Below are positions 45,297-53,844 of a stretch of 64,000 nt of DNA, piece after piece. The stretch covers positions 25,214 to 89,213 of the forward strand of contig PLCO01000053.1 in NCBI GenBank assembly GCA_003134815.1, read 5' to 3'. This stretch comes from Acidobacteriaceae bacterium (GTDB taxonomy: Bacteria; Acidobacteriota; Terriglobia; Terriglobales; Acidobacteriaceae). The notes beneath the pieces are model-generated. The model saw nothing but the letters and a program-made list of their open reading frames with translations. It was not told the DNA's origin and did not search any database. Numbering within the stretch: position 1 is the first letter of the stretch; each line of letters opens with the position of its first letter. A program made the translations under genes and the position numbers.

Positions 45297-47327
45297 ATGA
45301 TGGATAGAGCGCCCTCCATGCCCTCCTCTGACACTTCAACTCGCGCTCTCCCCACTCTCCACGAGTTTTTCTCGCCCGGTGGAATCCTCGCTAATTCCCC
45401 ACTCCCCTTCGAATACCGCCCCGGCCAACTTGAAATGGCCAAAGCTGTTGAGCGAGCACTCTCTGAGCGCCGCCATCTCATCGTTGAAGCGGGTACCGGC
45501 ACCGGCAAAACCCTGGCCTATCTGCTGCCCGCGCTCCGTACCGGCAAGCGAGTGATTATCTCCACCGGCACCAAGGCTCTCCAGGATCAGCTTTTCTTCC
45601 GCGACGTTCCTTTCCTTGAAGCCCTCCTCGGCGAGCTGCGCGTCTGCTACATGAAGGGCCGCGCCAACTACCTCTGCCGCCGCAAGCTCTTCGCCCTACG
45701 CGACCAGCCGATTCTCTCGGGCCTCGACGAAATCGACGAATACCGCCAGATCGCCGAGTGGGAACAGATCACTGAAACCGGCGACCGCGCCGAGCTTTCC
45801 GCCCTCCCTGAATCCAGCGTCCTCTGGCACAAACTCGACGCCCGTTCCGACGCCTGTCTCGGTTCTACCTGCCCCGACTATCGCCGCTGCTTTATCACCG
45901 AGATGCGACGCCGCGCTCTAGAATCCGACCTCATCATCGTCAATCACCACCTGTTCTTTGCCGACACAGCTGTCCGCCTCGCCGCCGGCAACGCGCCCGA
46001 CGCCGGCGTTCTGCCCGAATCCGCCGCCGTCATCTTTGACGAAGCACACGAACTTGAAGAGGTCGCGTCGCAGTACTTCGGCCGCTCACTCTCGAATCTC
46101 CGCTTTGAAGACCTCGCCCGCGACACCGAAGTCCTCCTTCGCGGAAAATCCTCCGCCACGCAGATCCCCGGGCTCACCCAGCAGCTCCGCGAGCGTGCGC
46201 GCCTGTTCTTCGCTGCGCTTCCCATGCCCGCCGATGGCCGCCATCCCTTCACCAATCGTGAGGAATTTCTCGAATCCTCCGGCGACCTTTATCTCGCCGT
46301 CCGCTCCACGCTCACCCTCATCGAATCCGATCTCGAGCGTCTCGCCGATCTCGATGTTGCCCCCGGCCTCAAGGCCCGCGCCGCAACTCTCCGCGCCGAT
46401 CTCGAATTCATGCTCGAATCAAAGGCGTCCAACACGGTCTTCTGGCTCGACCGGCGCGCCGGCCCGACATCGAATTCCGCCCAAGGCTCCGCCCCTCGCA
46501 GTGCCGCCCGCAGCGGCGGTGCTCGCGCCACATTTCTTCAGGCCACTCCCATTGACGTTTCTGCGCTCCTTCGCGAGCTTGTCTTCGACCAGATCCCCAC
46601 CGTCGTTCTCACCTCAGCCACTCTCACCGTGCAGGGCAGCTTCGAGCACATCCGCCGCCGTCTCGGCCTCGCTGAAACCCGCGAGCTCATCGTCCCCTCC
46701 CACTTCCGCTACCGCGAGCAGGCTCTTCTCTATCTCCCGCCCTCCATGCCCGACCCGCGCGAACCCGAATTCGTCGCCGCCGCCGCCACTACAATCGAGC
46801 GCGTTCTCCGCATCACCCGCGGCCGAGCCTTCTGTCTCTTCACCAGCTACAGCCAGATGCGCGCCCTCTACGAGCGCCTGCTTCCGGTCCTCGATTTTCC
46901 GCTCCTCCTGCATGGCTCCGCCCCGCGCAAAGCCCTCCTAGAGGAATTCCGCTCCACTCCCAACTCCGTTCTCTTCGGCACCTCCAGCTTCTGGCAGGGC
47001 GTTGACGTGCAGGGCGAAGCTCTCAGTTGCGTCATCATTGACCGCCTGCCCTTCGCTGTCCCCTCCGACCCCGTCGTCCAGGCCCGCATGAAGGCCATCG
47101 AAGAATCCGGTGGCAAACCCTTCTTCGACTACCAGGTCCCTGAAGCCGTCCTCACCCTCAAGCAGGGCTTCGGCCGCCTCATCCGCTCCCTTGAGGACCG
47201 CGGCGTCCTTGTTCTCCTCGACCCCCGCATTACCCGCCAGCGTTACGGCCAGATATTCCTCCAATCGCTCCCGCCCTACCGCGTTACCAAAACCATCACC
47301 GACGTCGAAGCATTCTTCGCGCGATAA
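45297..47327 (+). CDS. ATP-dependent DNA helicase, DinG/YoaA (XPD-like) family
   Basis: A 676-residue superfamily 2 helicase. Walker A is 'EAGTGTGKTLAYL' (about 64-76) and Walker B 'IFDEAHELEEV'. Four cysteines between them ('NYLCRRK', 'DACLGSTCPDYRRC') form the Fe-S cluster of XPD/DinG enzymes. C-terminal motifs 'TSATL', 'LFTSYSQM', 'GTSSFWQGVDVQGEAL' and 'QGFGRLIRS' complete the helicase core. Such helicases unwind 5'-3', resolving R-loops, forks or damage. No exonuclease domain is fused. The start lacks a clear ribosome binding site; ATG 45318 is an alternative. Confidence 0.93.
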   Translation: MMDRAPSMPSSDTSTRALPTLHEFFSPGGILANSPLPFEYRPGQLEMAKAVERALSERRHLIVEAGTGTGKTLAYLLPALRTGKRVIISTGTKALQDQLFFRDVPFLEALLGELRVCYMKGRANYLCRRKLFALRDQPILSGLDEIDEYRQIAEWEQITETGDRAELSALPESSVLWHKLDARSDACLGSTCPDYRRCFITEMRRRALESDLIIVNHHLFFADTAVRLAAGNAPDAGVLPESAAVIFDEAHELEEVASQYFGRSLSNLRFEDLARDTEVLLRGKSSATQIPGLTQQLRERARLFFAALPMPADGRHPFTNREEFLESSGDLYLAVRSTLTLIESDLERLADLDVAPGLKARAATLRADLEFMLESKASNTVFWLDRRAGPTSNSAQGSAPRSAARSGGARATFLQATPIDVSALLRELVFDQIPTVVLTSATLTVQGSFEHIRRRLGLAETRELIVPSHFRYREQALLYLPPSMPDPREPEFVAAAATTIERVLRITRGRAFCLFTSYSQMRALYERLLPVLDFPLLLHGSAPRKALLEEFRSTPNSVLFGTSSFWQGVDVQGEALSCVIIDRLPFAVPSDPVVQARMKAIEESGGKPFFDYQVPEAVLTLKQGFGRLIRSLEDRGVLVLLDPRITRQRYGQIFLQSLPPYRVTKTITDVEAFFAR

Positions 47328-47494
47328 CGCCGCATCGCCGCTGCGCGGGCACGCGCCCTCACCGGTCCTGCCTCCTTCGCGCCATTACCTCCGTAATTCG
47401 GCGGAACTCCAAACCTGCCCTAAAATCAGCACATGTCTGCATCCCACCTTGAAGGACCTCCCCCAGGCCCTTCAAAGCAGACGGAGGTTATTTC

Positions 47495-47941
47495 ATGCGC
47501 TCACGCTTTGTATTCGTCGCGCTGGTCGCCCTCGCGGCGTCAGCTTACGCCAGAGACCCCAAGCCCTATCAGACGGGCACGCTTCTCCGTATGGACGCGG
47601 TCCACTGCGGCACTTCGGAGAAGGACGACAAATCCTTCGCCGGCGAACTTCTCGGCACTGACTCGGGCAACAAGAAGTCACAGGAAGTGCTTTGCCAGGA
47701 ATATGTTCTTCAAACCGACGCCGTGGTCTATCGCCTGCGCCCGCGCGACGACAAGCATCCCGTGCTTCTCCCCATCGGCGGCCATGCGCAGTTCCGCCTC
47801 GATAAGGACAAGATGGTGCTCCGTGTTGAGGATCTCGACAATAAAGACCGCGATTACGTTGTCGTTTCCATGGCTCCGCGCAACGCTGACACGCCCGCTG
47901 CTCCTACGGTCGCCCAGGGCCTGACCACCCGCCAGCCGTAG
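47495..47941 (+). CDS. Small secreted protein of unknown function
   Basis: A 148-residue protein with a signal peptide (about 1-19, ending 'SAYA'). The mature part has two cysteines ('AVHCGTS', 'EVLCQEYVL') and alternating beta-like segments ('HAQFRLDKDKMVLRVEDLD'). It may bind something at the surface, but I recognise no domain. GGAGG eight bases before the ATG is strong. A proline/threonine-rich tail ends it. Confidence 0.7.
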   Translation: MRSRFVFVALVALAASAYARDPKPYQTGTLLRMDAVHCGTSEKDDKSFAGELLGTDSGNKKSQEVLCQEYVLQTDAVVYRLRPRDDKHPVLLPIGGHAQFRLDKDKMVLRVEDLDNKDRDYVVVSMAPRNADTPAAPTVAQGLTTRQP

Positions 47942-47991
47942 TCCAGTCCCTAGTCCATTCATGGTCCGGCAGGCTCAGGCGGCTGAAAGCC

Positions 47992-48037
47992 GAGAGCGCG
48001 GCGAACCCCCCCCGGGATCTTGCATTGCCGCGCTCTC
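47992..48037. terminator. Long stem-loop between convergent genes
   Basis: GAGAGCGCGGC (47992-48002) and GCCGCGCTCTC (48027-48037) form a perfect 11-bp stem with a 24-base loop holding a run of eight C. It lies between the ends of the secreted-protein gene and the STAS gene, so a bidirectional transcription stop or mRNA 3' end is likely, though no T-run follows. The remaining 200 bases of this gap show only a second weak hairpin (CGGTG/CACCG, 48151-48168). Confidence 0.5.
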
Positions 48038-48205
48038 ATTCGGCCTTCATCATAGATGGCGTTATCGCGCGCAAAAATGACTCAATTTCCTTCGATTTTT
48101 TTGCCGAGGCCGAATCTCAGCTCAAGCCAACACCCACGGCGGGCAGGTCGCGGTGCTTTAGAACACCGAAAACCGCAAGTCCAAAATCGGCAAATCTAAT
48201 GGAAT

Positions 48206-48607
48206 CTAGTTGCTCTCCGCTTCCTCAACCGTCGCGACGATAGGAATCACTGTATCCATTTTCGTAATTCTGAAAACTTCCCGAACCTTCGGGCTCATAC
48301 CCGCGGCAACCATTTTCAAGCCATGCTTCTGGCAGCGCACGTAATGAGTCGCGATGATGCCCAGGCCCGACGAATCCATATACGGGCAGTTGGTCAGGTC
48401 CAGAACGTTCAACTTTGGCGGCTCCTCGCCCGGCGCGGTCTCCAGATCCAGTATCTTGTTCAGCACCATCGGCGGCAGGCTTGTGTACGCGTCGCGCACG
48501 GTGAACGGTCCCTTGAATTCGAGAATCACAGTGCTCGCCAATTTACCCTGCTTCCGTTCGACATTGAAGGGAGAGCTATTCCATGTCTGCCACGCAAATG
48601 TCCCCAT
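48206..48607 (-). CDS. STAS-domain anti-anti-sigma factor (SpoIIAA/RsbV-like)
   Basis: A 133-residue single STAS domain. The phosphorylation site 'YMDSSGLGIIATHYVRCQ' places Ser79 where a SpoIIAB/RsbW-type kinase phosphorylates; unphosphorylated protein then releases a sigma factor or another partner. 'VRDAYTSLPPMVLNKIL' carries an insert relative to SpoIIAA, so partners may differ. No kinase gene is nearby. ATG 48607 has AGGAG six bases upstream; an adjacent GTG 48610 is too close to it. The 331 bases between this gene and the xylosidase show no gene, only an AGCT-type repeat. Confidence 0.88.
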   Translation of the reverse strand: MGTFAWQTWNSSPFNVERKQGKLASTVILEFKGPFTVRDAYTSLPPMVLNKILDLETAPGEEPPKLNVLDLTNCPYMDSSGLGIIATHYVRCQKHGLKMVAAGMSPKVREVFRITKMDTVIPIVATVEEAESN

Positions 48608-48910
48608 CACAAGCTCCTGATTACAAGGTCATGATACGCGTCCTACAACTTCCCAGCGGCAGAGCCGGCTCCACCGAGTCAGCTGCATATGGTACGGCTT
48701 TTACTTACTGAACAACCGCGCTGATTGTCGGTATCCCCAGGGAATTCATCGGCCGGCGCCGAATACTCGGATTCTCTTCGACTCCGGCAGTGATTTGCAA
48801 GCGCAATCACGAATTGCAACGAAAATGCGCAAAGAGGCGCCTGTCCTGTGTCGCCGGTACCCTGATCCATCGGACTCTGTGCAGAGCCCGATGCCGGTAG
48901 CCAGCAGATC

Positions 48911-48940
48911 GCAGCTAGAAGCTAGCAGCTAGAAGCTGCT
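48911..48940. repeat. AGCT-rich short repeat at the 3' end of the xylosidase gene
   Basis: Beginning GCAGCTAGAAGCTAGCAGCT and continuing AGAAGCTGCT, this is the longest regular copy of the AGCTAGAAGCT element also present at 33053-33158 and 37098-37126. It is self-complementary enough to fold, and lies immediately after the end of the minus-strand GH52 gene, where it could stabilise the mRNA 3' end. Confidence 0.65.
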
Positions 48941-48941
48941 T

Positions 48942-51215
48942 CTACTCCATCCATAGCGCGCTGGTAATAATCCGCGGATAGTAGCGGCTCGCCTTGCCCT
49001 CGCCCGACACGATCTGGTCGCAGCACGCCCAGTACGAGCTGCCCTCCGTCTGCCATTTCACATGCGCCGCGTCGGCATTTCGAAACACTTCCGCCACCTT
49101 GGGATCCTCGTCCAGATGGAACACCCTCCGCGTCACGTGCATGAAGATTGAAATCTTGCTCATCCACGAGTTGTTGCTCGTCGATGACAGCTTGATTCCG
49201 CCGTCGGCAAACAAATTCCGCCGCTCCGCATCCAGCAGCAGCTTCCGTGTGTGCTCCTTCAGCGCGTCGTACATCCGCTTTTCCTCGGCGGTCCCGAACA
49301 CCTGCTCCAACGTCCCGCCGGCAAAGCCCGTCTTCACAAAATACAGCGGATACGCGCACCCTTCCACCGCCGGCAAAATCCGCGACGCATATCCCGGGTT
49401 CGCCTTCTCGAAGATCGCAGGCAGCACTCCATCCACCGCCTGGTCGCTCACCACGCCGGCCACCTTCACCGCCAAATCCGTCGCCCGCTTCTCATCGCCC
49501 GCCGCGCCAAGCTCGCGGAACAGCAATGCCAGCGCGCGGTAGCTCGCCCAGCTCTTCACTGCGATGTACACGTTATTCCGCGTCTGCGCCAGCGAGTGGT
49601 CCAGCGAATCGTACGTCGTAATCTCCTGCCCGCCCGCCGTCCGCGTGCTGTCGTACTGCGCAAACCCCACATCCCCGCCGCGATTGATCATGCTCGCCAG
49701 GCACGCCTCGACAACGCCCCTGTTTCGCTTCAGCCACTCCACGTCGCACGTCTTCGCCACGTAGCATCCGGCCACCAGAATCCAGTTGCAAAGCTGCTCT
49801 TGCGTCATGTAGCTGAAGCATCCCGTCAGATTCGCCAGCTCATAGCTGCTTCGCCCCTTCGGCGAAAAATTATTGTGCGCGCCCATATCGTGGCAAAAGC
49901 TCAGCCCGCCCAGCTTGGTGTCGTACGGCCGCGTCAGTTGCGCCTCATCCGGAGCCGGCGGAGCCTGCGACGGATCGGCCTGCCCCAGCGGCGCCGCCAT
50001 CGCAATCTCCGTCTTGTACACCTTCACTTCGTCCGTGTAGCTGTATCGCCGCACAAACGTATCCAGCAAATTCCTCACCAGCCACGGATTGTGCTCGAGC
50101 TCCCAGAACACGTGATCCACCGCCAGATCGAGCGTGTTCATCATGCAGTACTCGCCTTCGTTCACCACCCACAGCGGCTGCCCATCCACGTCCAGCAACT
50201 GCGTGCTCCCGTAGTAGCTGTGTGTCGCGTGCGCAATAATGAACCGCTGATCGTCCGAGAGCTTCGCCGCGTCCAGCTTCGCATCCAGCGCCTCGGCCCG
50301 CGCGGCCAACTCGTCCGCGCCGTCAAGCGCCGTCTTCAGCACGTCGCCCAGGCCCTTGAAATACCGTGCGTACAGGTATTTCCCGTCCAGCCCATTCGTC
50401 TGCGCGCCCTCCAGATACGATCCCAGCGCAATCGTCAACGCATACTTCTTTCCCGCCGGCACTTCGAACCCGAATCCTGGGCACGACCCCAGCAGATGTA
50501 CCGGGTTATGCCGCTCGCGAACCCCGTCGCTCGCTGACCACCGCATAAACACAAACGGCTCCGCATCCGCCGCCGCTTTCTTCCCCGTCGTCAAATCCCA
50601 CAGCTCCGCCGCTCCGCCCGCCTCGCGCCTGAAAGCAAACCCAAGCCGCCCCGCTCCCAGATCGTCTTCCAATATCCGCTCGCCCGGCCGCGCATGATTC
50701 AGCGCAAACATCGCCGTCTTGGTCTCGGTGCCCTTCGTGTTGTCCAGCACCAGCCGCGCCAGCACTGCCGGCAGCAGCCCCTCGCGCATCCGCTCCGCGC
50801 TGTCCGCGGCAGGGTCGGGAATCGACCCAAACGGCGAATGCACCGTAAACGTCAGCCCATCGGCGCGCCACTCGTCGGTCGCCCAACCATACGACCGCGC
50901 AATCTCGCCATCCTTGAAGGGCTCCGCATCCGGCTTCACGTTCTGCTCCGACGGCCCGGCCTGCTCCACCAGGAACGCATCCGCCGCACGATTAACCGCT
51001 CCCACGTAAAATGGCAGGCACTTCAGCGTCGCGTCCGAGTAGCGGTCCCCCTCCTTGAACCCGACAAAGACCTCCTGGTCTCCGGGCTGCCCGATCTGCA
51101 AGCCAATTCCGCCGCGAGTTCCAAAGTTCCCGCAGGTAAAGCTCATAAATGCCCCCATGGGCGAGTGCTGTGCGTTAAAGCTCTTTTCGTATTGAATCGG
51201 TCCGCGTTTGGTCAC
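48942..51215 (-). CDS. Glycoside hydrolase family 52 beta-xylosidase
   Basis: A 757-residue retaining beta-xylosidase, by strong similarity to Geobacillus GH52 enzymes through the whole length: 'FNAQHSPMGAFMSFTCG' at the start, 'SDDQRFIIAHATHSYYGSTQLL', 'WVVNEGEYCMMNTLDL', 'THDM'-like 'FCHDMGAHNNF', 'DSTRTAGGQEITTYDSLD' and 'SSTSNNSWMSKI'. The nucleophile is expected in 'VNEGEY' (Glu353) and the acid/base Asp in 'TTYDSLD' (about 536-539). No signal peptide is present, so it probably cleaves imported xylo-oligosaccharides in the cytoplasm. An acidic/Pro insert (about 410-425) is extra. It stands alone without xylan transport genes nearby. Confidence 0.93.
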   Translation of the reverse strand: MTKRGPIQYEKSFNAQHSPMGAFMSFTCGNFGTRGGIGLQIGQPGDQEVFVGFKEGDRYSDATLKCLPFYVGAVNRAADAFLVEQAGPSEQNVKPDAEPFKDGEIARSYGWATDEWRADGLTFTVHSPFGSIPDPAADSAERMREGLLPAVLARLVLDNTKGTETKTAMFALNHARPGERILEDDLGAGRLGFAFRREAGGAAELWDLTTGKKAAADAEPFVFMRWSASDGVRERHNPVHLLGSCPGFGFEVPAGKKYALTIALGSYLEGAQTNGLDGKYLYARYFKGLGDVLKTALDGADELAARAEALDAKLDAAKLSDDQRFIIAHATHSYYGSTQLLDVDGQPLWVVNEGEYCMMNTLDLAVDHVFWELEHNPWLVRNLLDTFVRRYSYTDEVKVYKTEIAMAAPLGQADPSQAPPAPDEAQLTRPYDTKLGGLSFCHDMGAHNNFSPKGRSSYELANLTGCFSYMTQEQLCNWILVAGCYVAKTCDVEWLKRNRGVVEACLASMINRGGDVGFAQYDSTRTAGGQEITTYDSLDHSLAQTRNNVYIAVKSWASYRALALLFRELGAAGDEKRATDLAVKVAGVVSDQAVDGVLPAIFEKANPGYASRILPAVEGCAYPLYFVKTGFAGGTLEQVFGTAEEKRMYDALKEHTRKLLLDAERRNLFADGGIKLSSTSNNSWMSKISIFMHVTRRVFHLDEDPKVAEVFRNADAAHVKWQTEGSSYWACCDQIVSGEGKASRYYPRIITSALWME

Positions 51216-51410
51216 AGTTCTTCCTCGGGTAAAACGATTTTTGACGCCAACCCCAAATACTAACCCATCCCCGCAACAACTTGCCGGGCGCCGCGCTTGG
51301 GACCCGTTTTGCCGCTACCGTGCTTTCCCCCGTTGTGTTTTGATTGTCATGTGAAGCCGGCTAAACCCGAGACCAGCCCCGAGACTCGTCCCGAAGTCCG
51401 AGGCGTGGAA

Positions 51411-51746
51411 ATGGATGCGGAGACTCGGTGCGTTCATTACCGCTCCCCGCTCGACATCGTCGCCATCAAGATGGCCTGTTGCGGCATCTACTATGCCTGC
51501 AAGGATTGCCACGCATCATTGGCGGCTCATGACATCGAGGTTTGGCCACGCTCGCAATGGGACGTTCGGGCGATTCTCTGCGGGGCCTGCGGGTACGAGC
51601 TAACGATCCGCGAATACATGAGCAGCAGCTATCGCTGTCCGCGTTGTACGGCTCAGTTCAATCCCGCCTGCAGAAACCACTATCGTTTCTATTTCGCGCC
51701 TGAAGACGGGCCCGAAGTCAGCGTTGGTCCCAAAGACGCAGCTTGA
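51411..51746 (+). CDS. CHY zinc-finger protein
   Basis: A 111-residue zinc protein. Ligand pattern of a CHY finger is clear: 'TRCVHYRSPLDIVAIKMACCGIYYACKDCH', then 'ILCGACGYELTI', 'YRCPRCTAQFNPACRNHY'. In eukaryotes CHY fingers sit in RING ubiquitin ligases; the bacterial stand-alone form has no settled role. ATG 51411 with GAGG eight bases upstream is chosen; the frame is open earlier, with a GTG at 51351. Its 3' end overlaps the convergent GAF gene by 58 bases. Confidence 0.85.
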   Translation: MDAETRCVHYRSPLDIVAIKMACCGIYYACKDCHASLAAHDIEVWPRSQWDVRAILCGACGYELTIREYMSSSYRCPRCTAQFNPACRNHYRFYFAPEDGPEVSVGPKDAA

Positions 51747-52216
51747 ACCCGTTCCATAAAGCTGCCCACGATGGCGGCGCACTTCTCCAGAAATTCTCTA
51801 TCCTGTTCGGAGAAGGCTGCCAGGTCGTGGCTGTCGATATCGATCTCGCCCGCGACGACGCCGTTGGCTCGAATCGGAACCACAATCTCCGATCTGGTTT
51901 CCAGTGAACAGGCAAGGTAGCGCGGATCGGAATGAACGTCGTCCACAATGACCGTGTGGTTCTCGGCCACTGCCGCGCCGCAAATTCCCTCGCTCACCGG
52001 AATACGCACGTGCGCAGTTGGCGCTCCGCGAAACGGGCCCAGGACAAGAGTCGCTGCGTCGTCAGGGTCCAGCATGTAGAAGCCCGTCCAGTTGTAGTAG
52101 GGCAAACGGCTTGAAATGATCTCGACGATGAAATCCTGCAACGCCGCCAGATCGCCGGCAGTCTCTGCGAACGTGCTCACTTCTGAAAGAATCCGGGCAA
52201 AAGCGTTCTCAGGCAT
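51689..52216 (-). CDS. Free methionine-(R)-sulfoxide reductase-like GAF protein
   Basis: A 175-residue GAF-domain protein closest to fRMsr (E. coli MsrC), which reduces free Met-R-sulfoxide. The core 'YYNWTGFYMLDPDDAATLVLGPFRGAP' and 'EGICGAAVAENHTVIVDDVHSDPRYLACS' match well. The catalytic Cys103 and resolving Cys79 are present, but the third family cysteine is replaced by His69 ('TAHVRIP' for 'ACVRIP'). It lies divergent from msrA, which fits a shared sulfoxide-repair role. ATG 52216 is chosen; GTG 52261 would add 15 residues. A plain GAF signalling domain is the alternative. Confidence 0.82.
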   Translation of the reverse strand: MPENAFARILSEVSTFAETAGDLAALQDFIVEIISSRLPYYNWTGFYMLDPDDAATLVLGPFRGAPTAHVRIPVSEGICGAAVAENHTVIVDDVHSDPRYLACSLETRSEIVVPIRANGVVAGEIDIDSHDLAAFSEQDREFLEKCAAIVGSFMERVQAASLGPTLTSGPSSGAK

Positions 52217-52251
52217 ATTTCTATTTTGCGCTTCTTCCCGCACCGGGCGAA

Positions 52252-52275
52252 TTGACACCACTATTCTTGTGTCAA
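52252..52275. promoter_or_regulatory. Inverted repeat in the fRMsr-like / msrA divergent promoter region
   Basis: TTGACAC (52252-52258) and GTGTCAA (52269-52275) are perfect 7-bp arms with a 10-base spacer, one helical turn centre to centre being close to 17 bp. Placed between two divergent sulfoxide-reductase genes, it is a good candidate operator for a shared repressor or activator. TTGACA could also serve as a -35 hexamer toward msrA. Confidence 0.5.
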
Positions 52276-52348
52276 GCGCACTACAGGCCGTAACTTCTGT
52301 ACCCCTTACGGCGTCTCAAGGTAAGGCTCGCGAGAGTCTGGAGGTTCC

Positions 52349-53032
52349 ATGCTTCGTTCACATTACTTCTACCTGGCTCTTTGCGTTGTGCTCCTCGCTT
52401 TTGGCTTCAGTCTTTGGATGCACGCGCAGACCCGCGGCGGGATACCGGCCCCACAGGTCGATGCCGCCCTCGCACACACTTCCAGTAAGGAGACAGCCAT
52501 CTTCGCCGGAGGATGCTTCTGGGGAACGCAGTCGGTATTCGAGCGCGTCAAGGGCGTGGTGGCCACAACGGCCGGATACGCCGGGGGTTCCGCGGCGACA
52601 GCTACGTACGACCAGGTTACAACCGAGACGACTGGCCACGCTGAGTCGGTCAAGGTCGTCTACGATCCTTCGAAGATCACTTACGGCAAGCTTCTGCAGA
52701 TTTTCTTCTCCGTCGTTCACGACCCCACTCAACTCAATCGTCAGGGAAACGATGTCGGGACCTCTTACCGCTCGGCCATTTTTTATACCAGCGAAGAACA
52801 ACGGAATATCAGCACGGCGTACATCGCGCAGCTCGACGCGGCCAAAGTCTTTCGCAAGCCCATTGTGACGCAGGTGGTGCCTCTAAAGGGCTTCTACGAC
52901 GCCGAATCCTACCATCAGGACTACGCTCTCCATCACCCTGACAACCCCTACATTCTGGTCTGCGACCGGCCCAAGGTCGAGGCGCTCAGAAAGGAATTTC
53001 CTGACTTGTTCCAGGAATATTCGGGCAAGTAA
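52349..53032 (+). CDS. msrA: Peptide methionine-(S)-sulfoxide reductase, exported
   Basis: A 227-residue MsrA. The catalytic motif 'GGCFWGTQSVFE' (nucleophile Cys) is intact, with 'GYAGGSAATATYDQVTTETTGHAE' and 'DPTQLNRQGNDVGTSYRSAIFY'. A membrane or signal segment (about 5-26) precedes the domain, so this form repairs oxidised Met-S-sulfoxide in envelope proteins. The C-terminal resolving cysteine may be 'ILVCDRPK'. TGGAGG six bases before the ATG supports the start. Confidence 0.95.
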   Translation: MLRSHYFYLALCVVLLAFGFSLWMHAQTRGGIPAPQVDAALAHTSSKETAIFAGGCFWGTQSVFERVKGVVATTAGYAGGSAATATYDQVTTETTGHAESVKVVYDPSKITYGKLLQIFFSVVHDPTQLNRQGNDVGTSYRSAIFYTSEEQRNISTAYIAQLDAAKVFRKPIVTQVVPLKGFYDAESYHQDYALHHPDNPYILVCDRPKVEALRKEFPDLFQEYSGK

Positions 53033-53392
53033 AACGCATAAGGTGAAACGAATAAATTGTCCCCATGCGGAAGGGCGCTTGTCACGCGCCTGTGCTTGGC
53101 GCAATCTCCACCGCCTTCTATCTCTAGCGTCGCACCTGGTCTCGACTATCGTCGGCCACTTCCTCCCGCTTCCTCATTGACTTCGTCGTCAACGTCATCC
53201 CTCCCATGCTCGCCTGACGCGGCCTCGCGCCACACCCACCACGAGCCGTGGATTCCCATAACTCTCAATGATGAGCAGAGATGAGCAATTCTGACCAGCC
53301 CTCCCGCTTCTTCGGGTTCACATTTGATTCGTTCGCCGGTTTGCGTGGCCACGCCGCTTCGGCTCCGGTCATCGAATGCGAAGGAGAACGTT
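53033..53392. other. Gap without a recognised gene
   Basis: About 360 bases between msrA and a small membrane-protein gene. Short open frames exist in several registers but none has both a ribosome binding site and protein-like composition. No hairpin or repeat stands out. Confidence 0.5.
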
Positions 53393-53704
53393 ATGCCCCA
53401 CCTTACGCTTGTCCTGATGATTGTTGGCGCCTTCGTCCTCGCTCTCGGCGTGTTCATAGACGTAAAAGCACACCTTGAGAATCGAAGTGAAGAAAGGGCG
53501 CCTTTCCGGTATTATTTCGGAACCGAAGACGACCGCGACCTCCTCCGGCAAACCTTCTCGTACGACGGCGACAACCCCCGCGACAGCGAGAACCCCTCTG
53601 TCCGTCGAGCTCGCCTTGACGCCTTCAGCGCTGGTCATTGCGGCGCCACTGAGCGCTATCCGAGAGGCGTCGGCGCTGTCCGGCGGAATCGCGACCAGCT
53701 TTGA
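53393..53704 (+). CDS. Small membrane protein of unknown function, tail doubtful
   Basis: A predicted 103-residue protein with one N-terminal membrane helix ('LTLVLMIVGAFVLALGVFIDV', written here in part) followed by a charged segment. GGAG seven bases before the ATG is convincing. The last third is Arg-rich and runs into a short tandem repeat; another frame over the same stretch looks equally protein-like, so a frameshift or decayed 3' end is possible. No family recognised. Confidence 0.45.
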   Translation: MPHLTLVLMIVGAFVLALGVFIDVKAHLENRSEERAPFRYYFGTEDDRDLLRQTFSYDGDNPRDSENPSVRRARLDAFSAGHCGATERYPRGVGAVRRNRDQL

Positions 53705-53752
53705 TCCAGCCAGCTTTGATCCAGCCAGCTTTGATCCAGCCAGATTGATCCG
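53695..53752. repeat. 15-bp tandem repeat, three full units
   Basis: CCAGCTTTGATCCAG is repeated head to tail at 53695-53709, 53710-53724 and 53725-53739, followed by a diverged partial unit. It covers the end of the small membrane-protein gene. It is unrelated in sequence to the 15-bp array at 25696-25845. Confidence 0.9.
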
Positions 53753-53818
53753 GTAGTCATCCTCCCCGCAACGATAGACGGCATTTCTCTCAGCCTTCTC
53801 TTACGGCCCACTGCTGGT

Positions 53819-53844
53819 TATATTGAATTCTGCCACTCAATATA
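53819..53844. other. AT-rich inverted repeat in a 416-base gene-free stretch
   Basis: TATATTGA (53819-53826) and TCAATATA (53837-53844) form perfect 8-bp arms. Just after, CTGCCACTCAATATAGTCC is followed by the similar CTGCCAGCTAAAATAGTCC, a direct repeat of the kind found at transposon ends, but no transposase gene or remnant is seen. The stretch 53753-54120 otherwise holds no coding signal I can support. Confidence 0.4.

Noticed and set aside
51297..51410. Longer start for the CHY zinc-finger protein
   Set aside because: The extension is Pro/Glu-rich and lacks a ribosome binding site; ATG 51411 has GAGG at the right distance.
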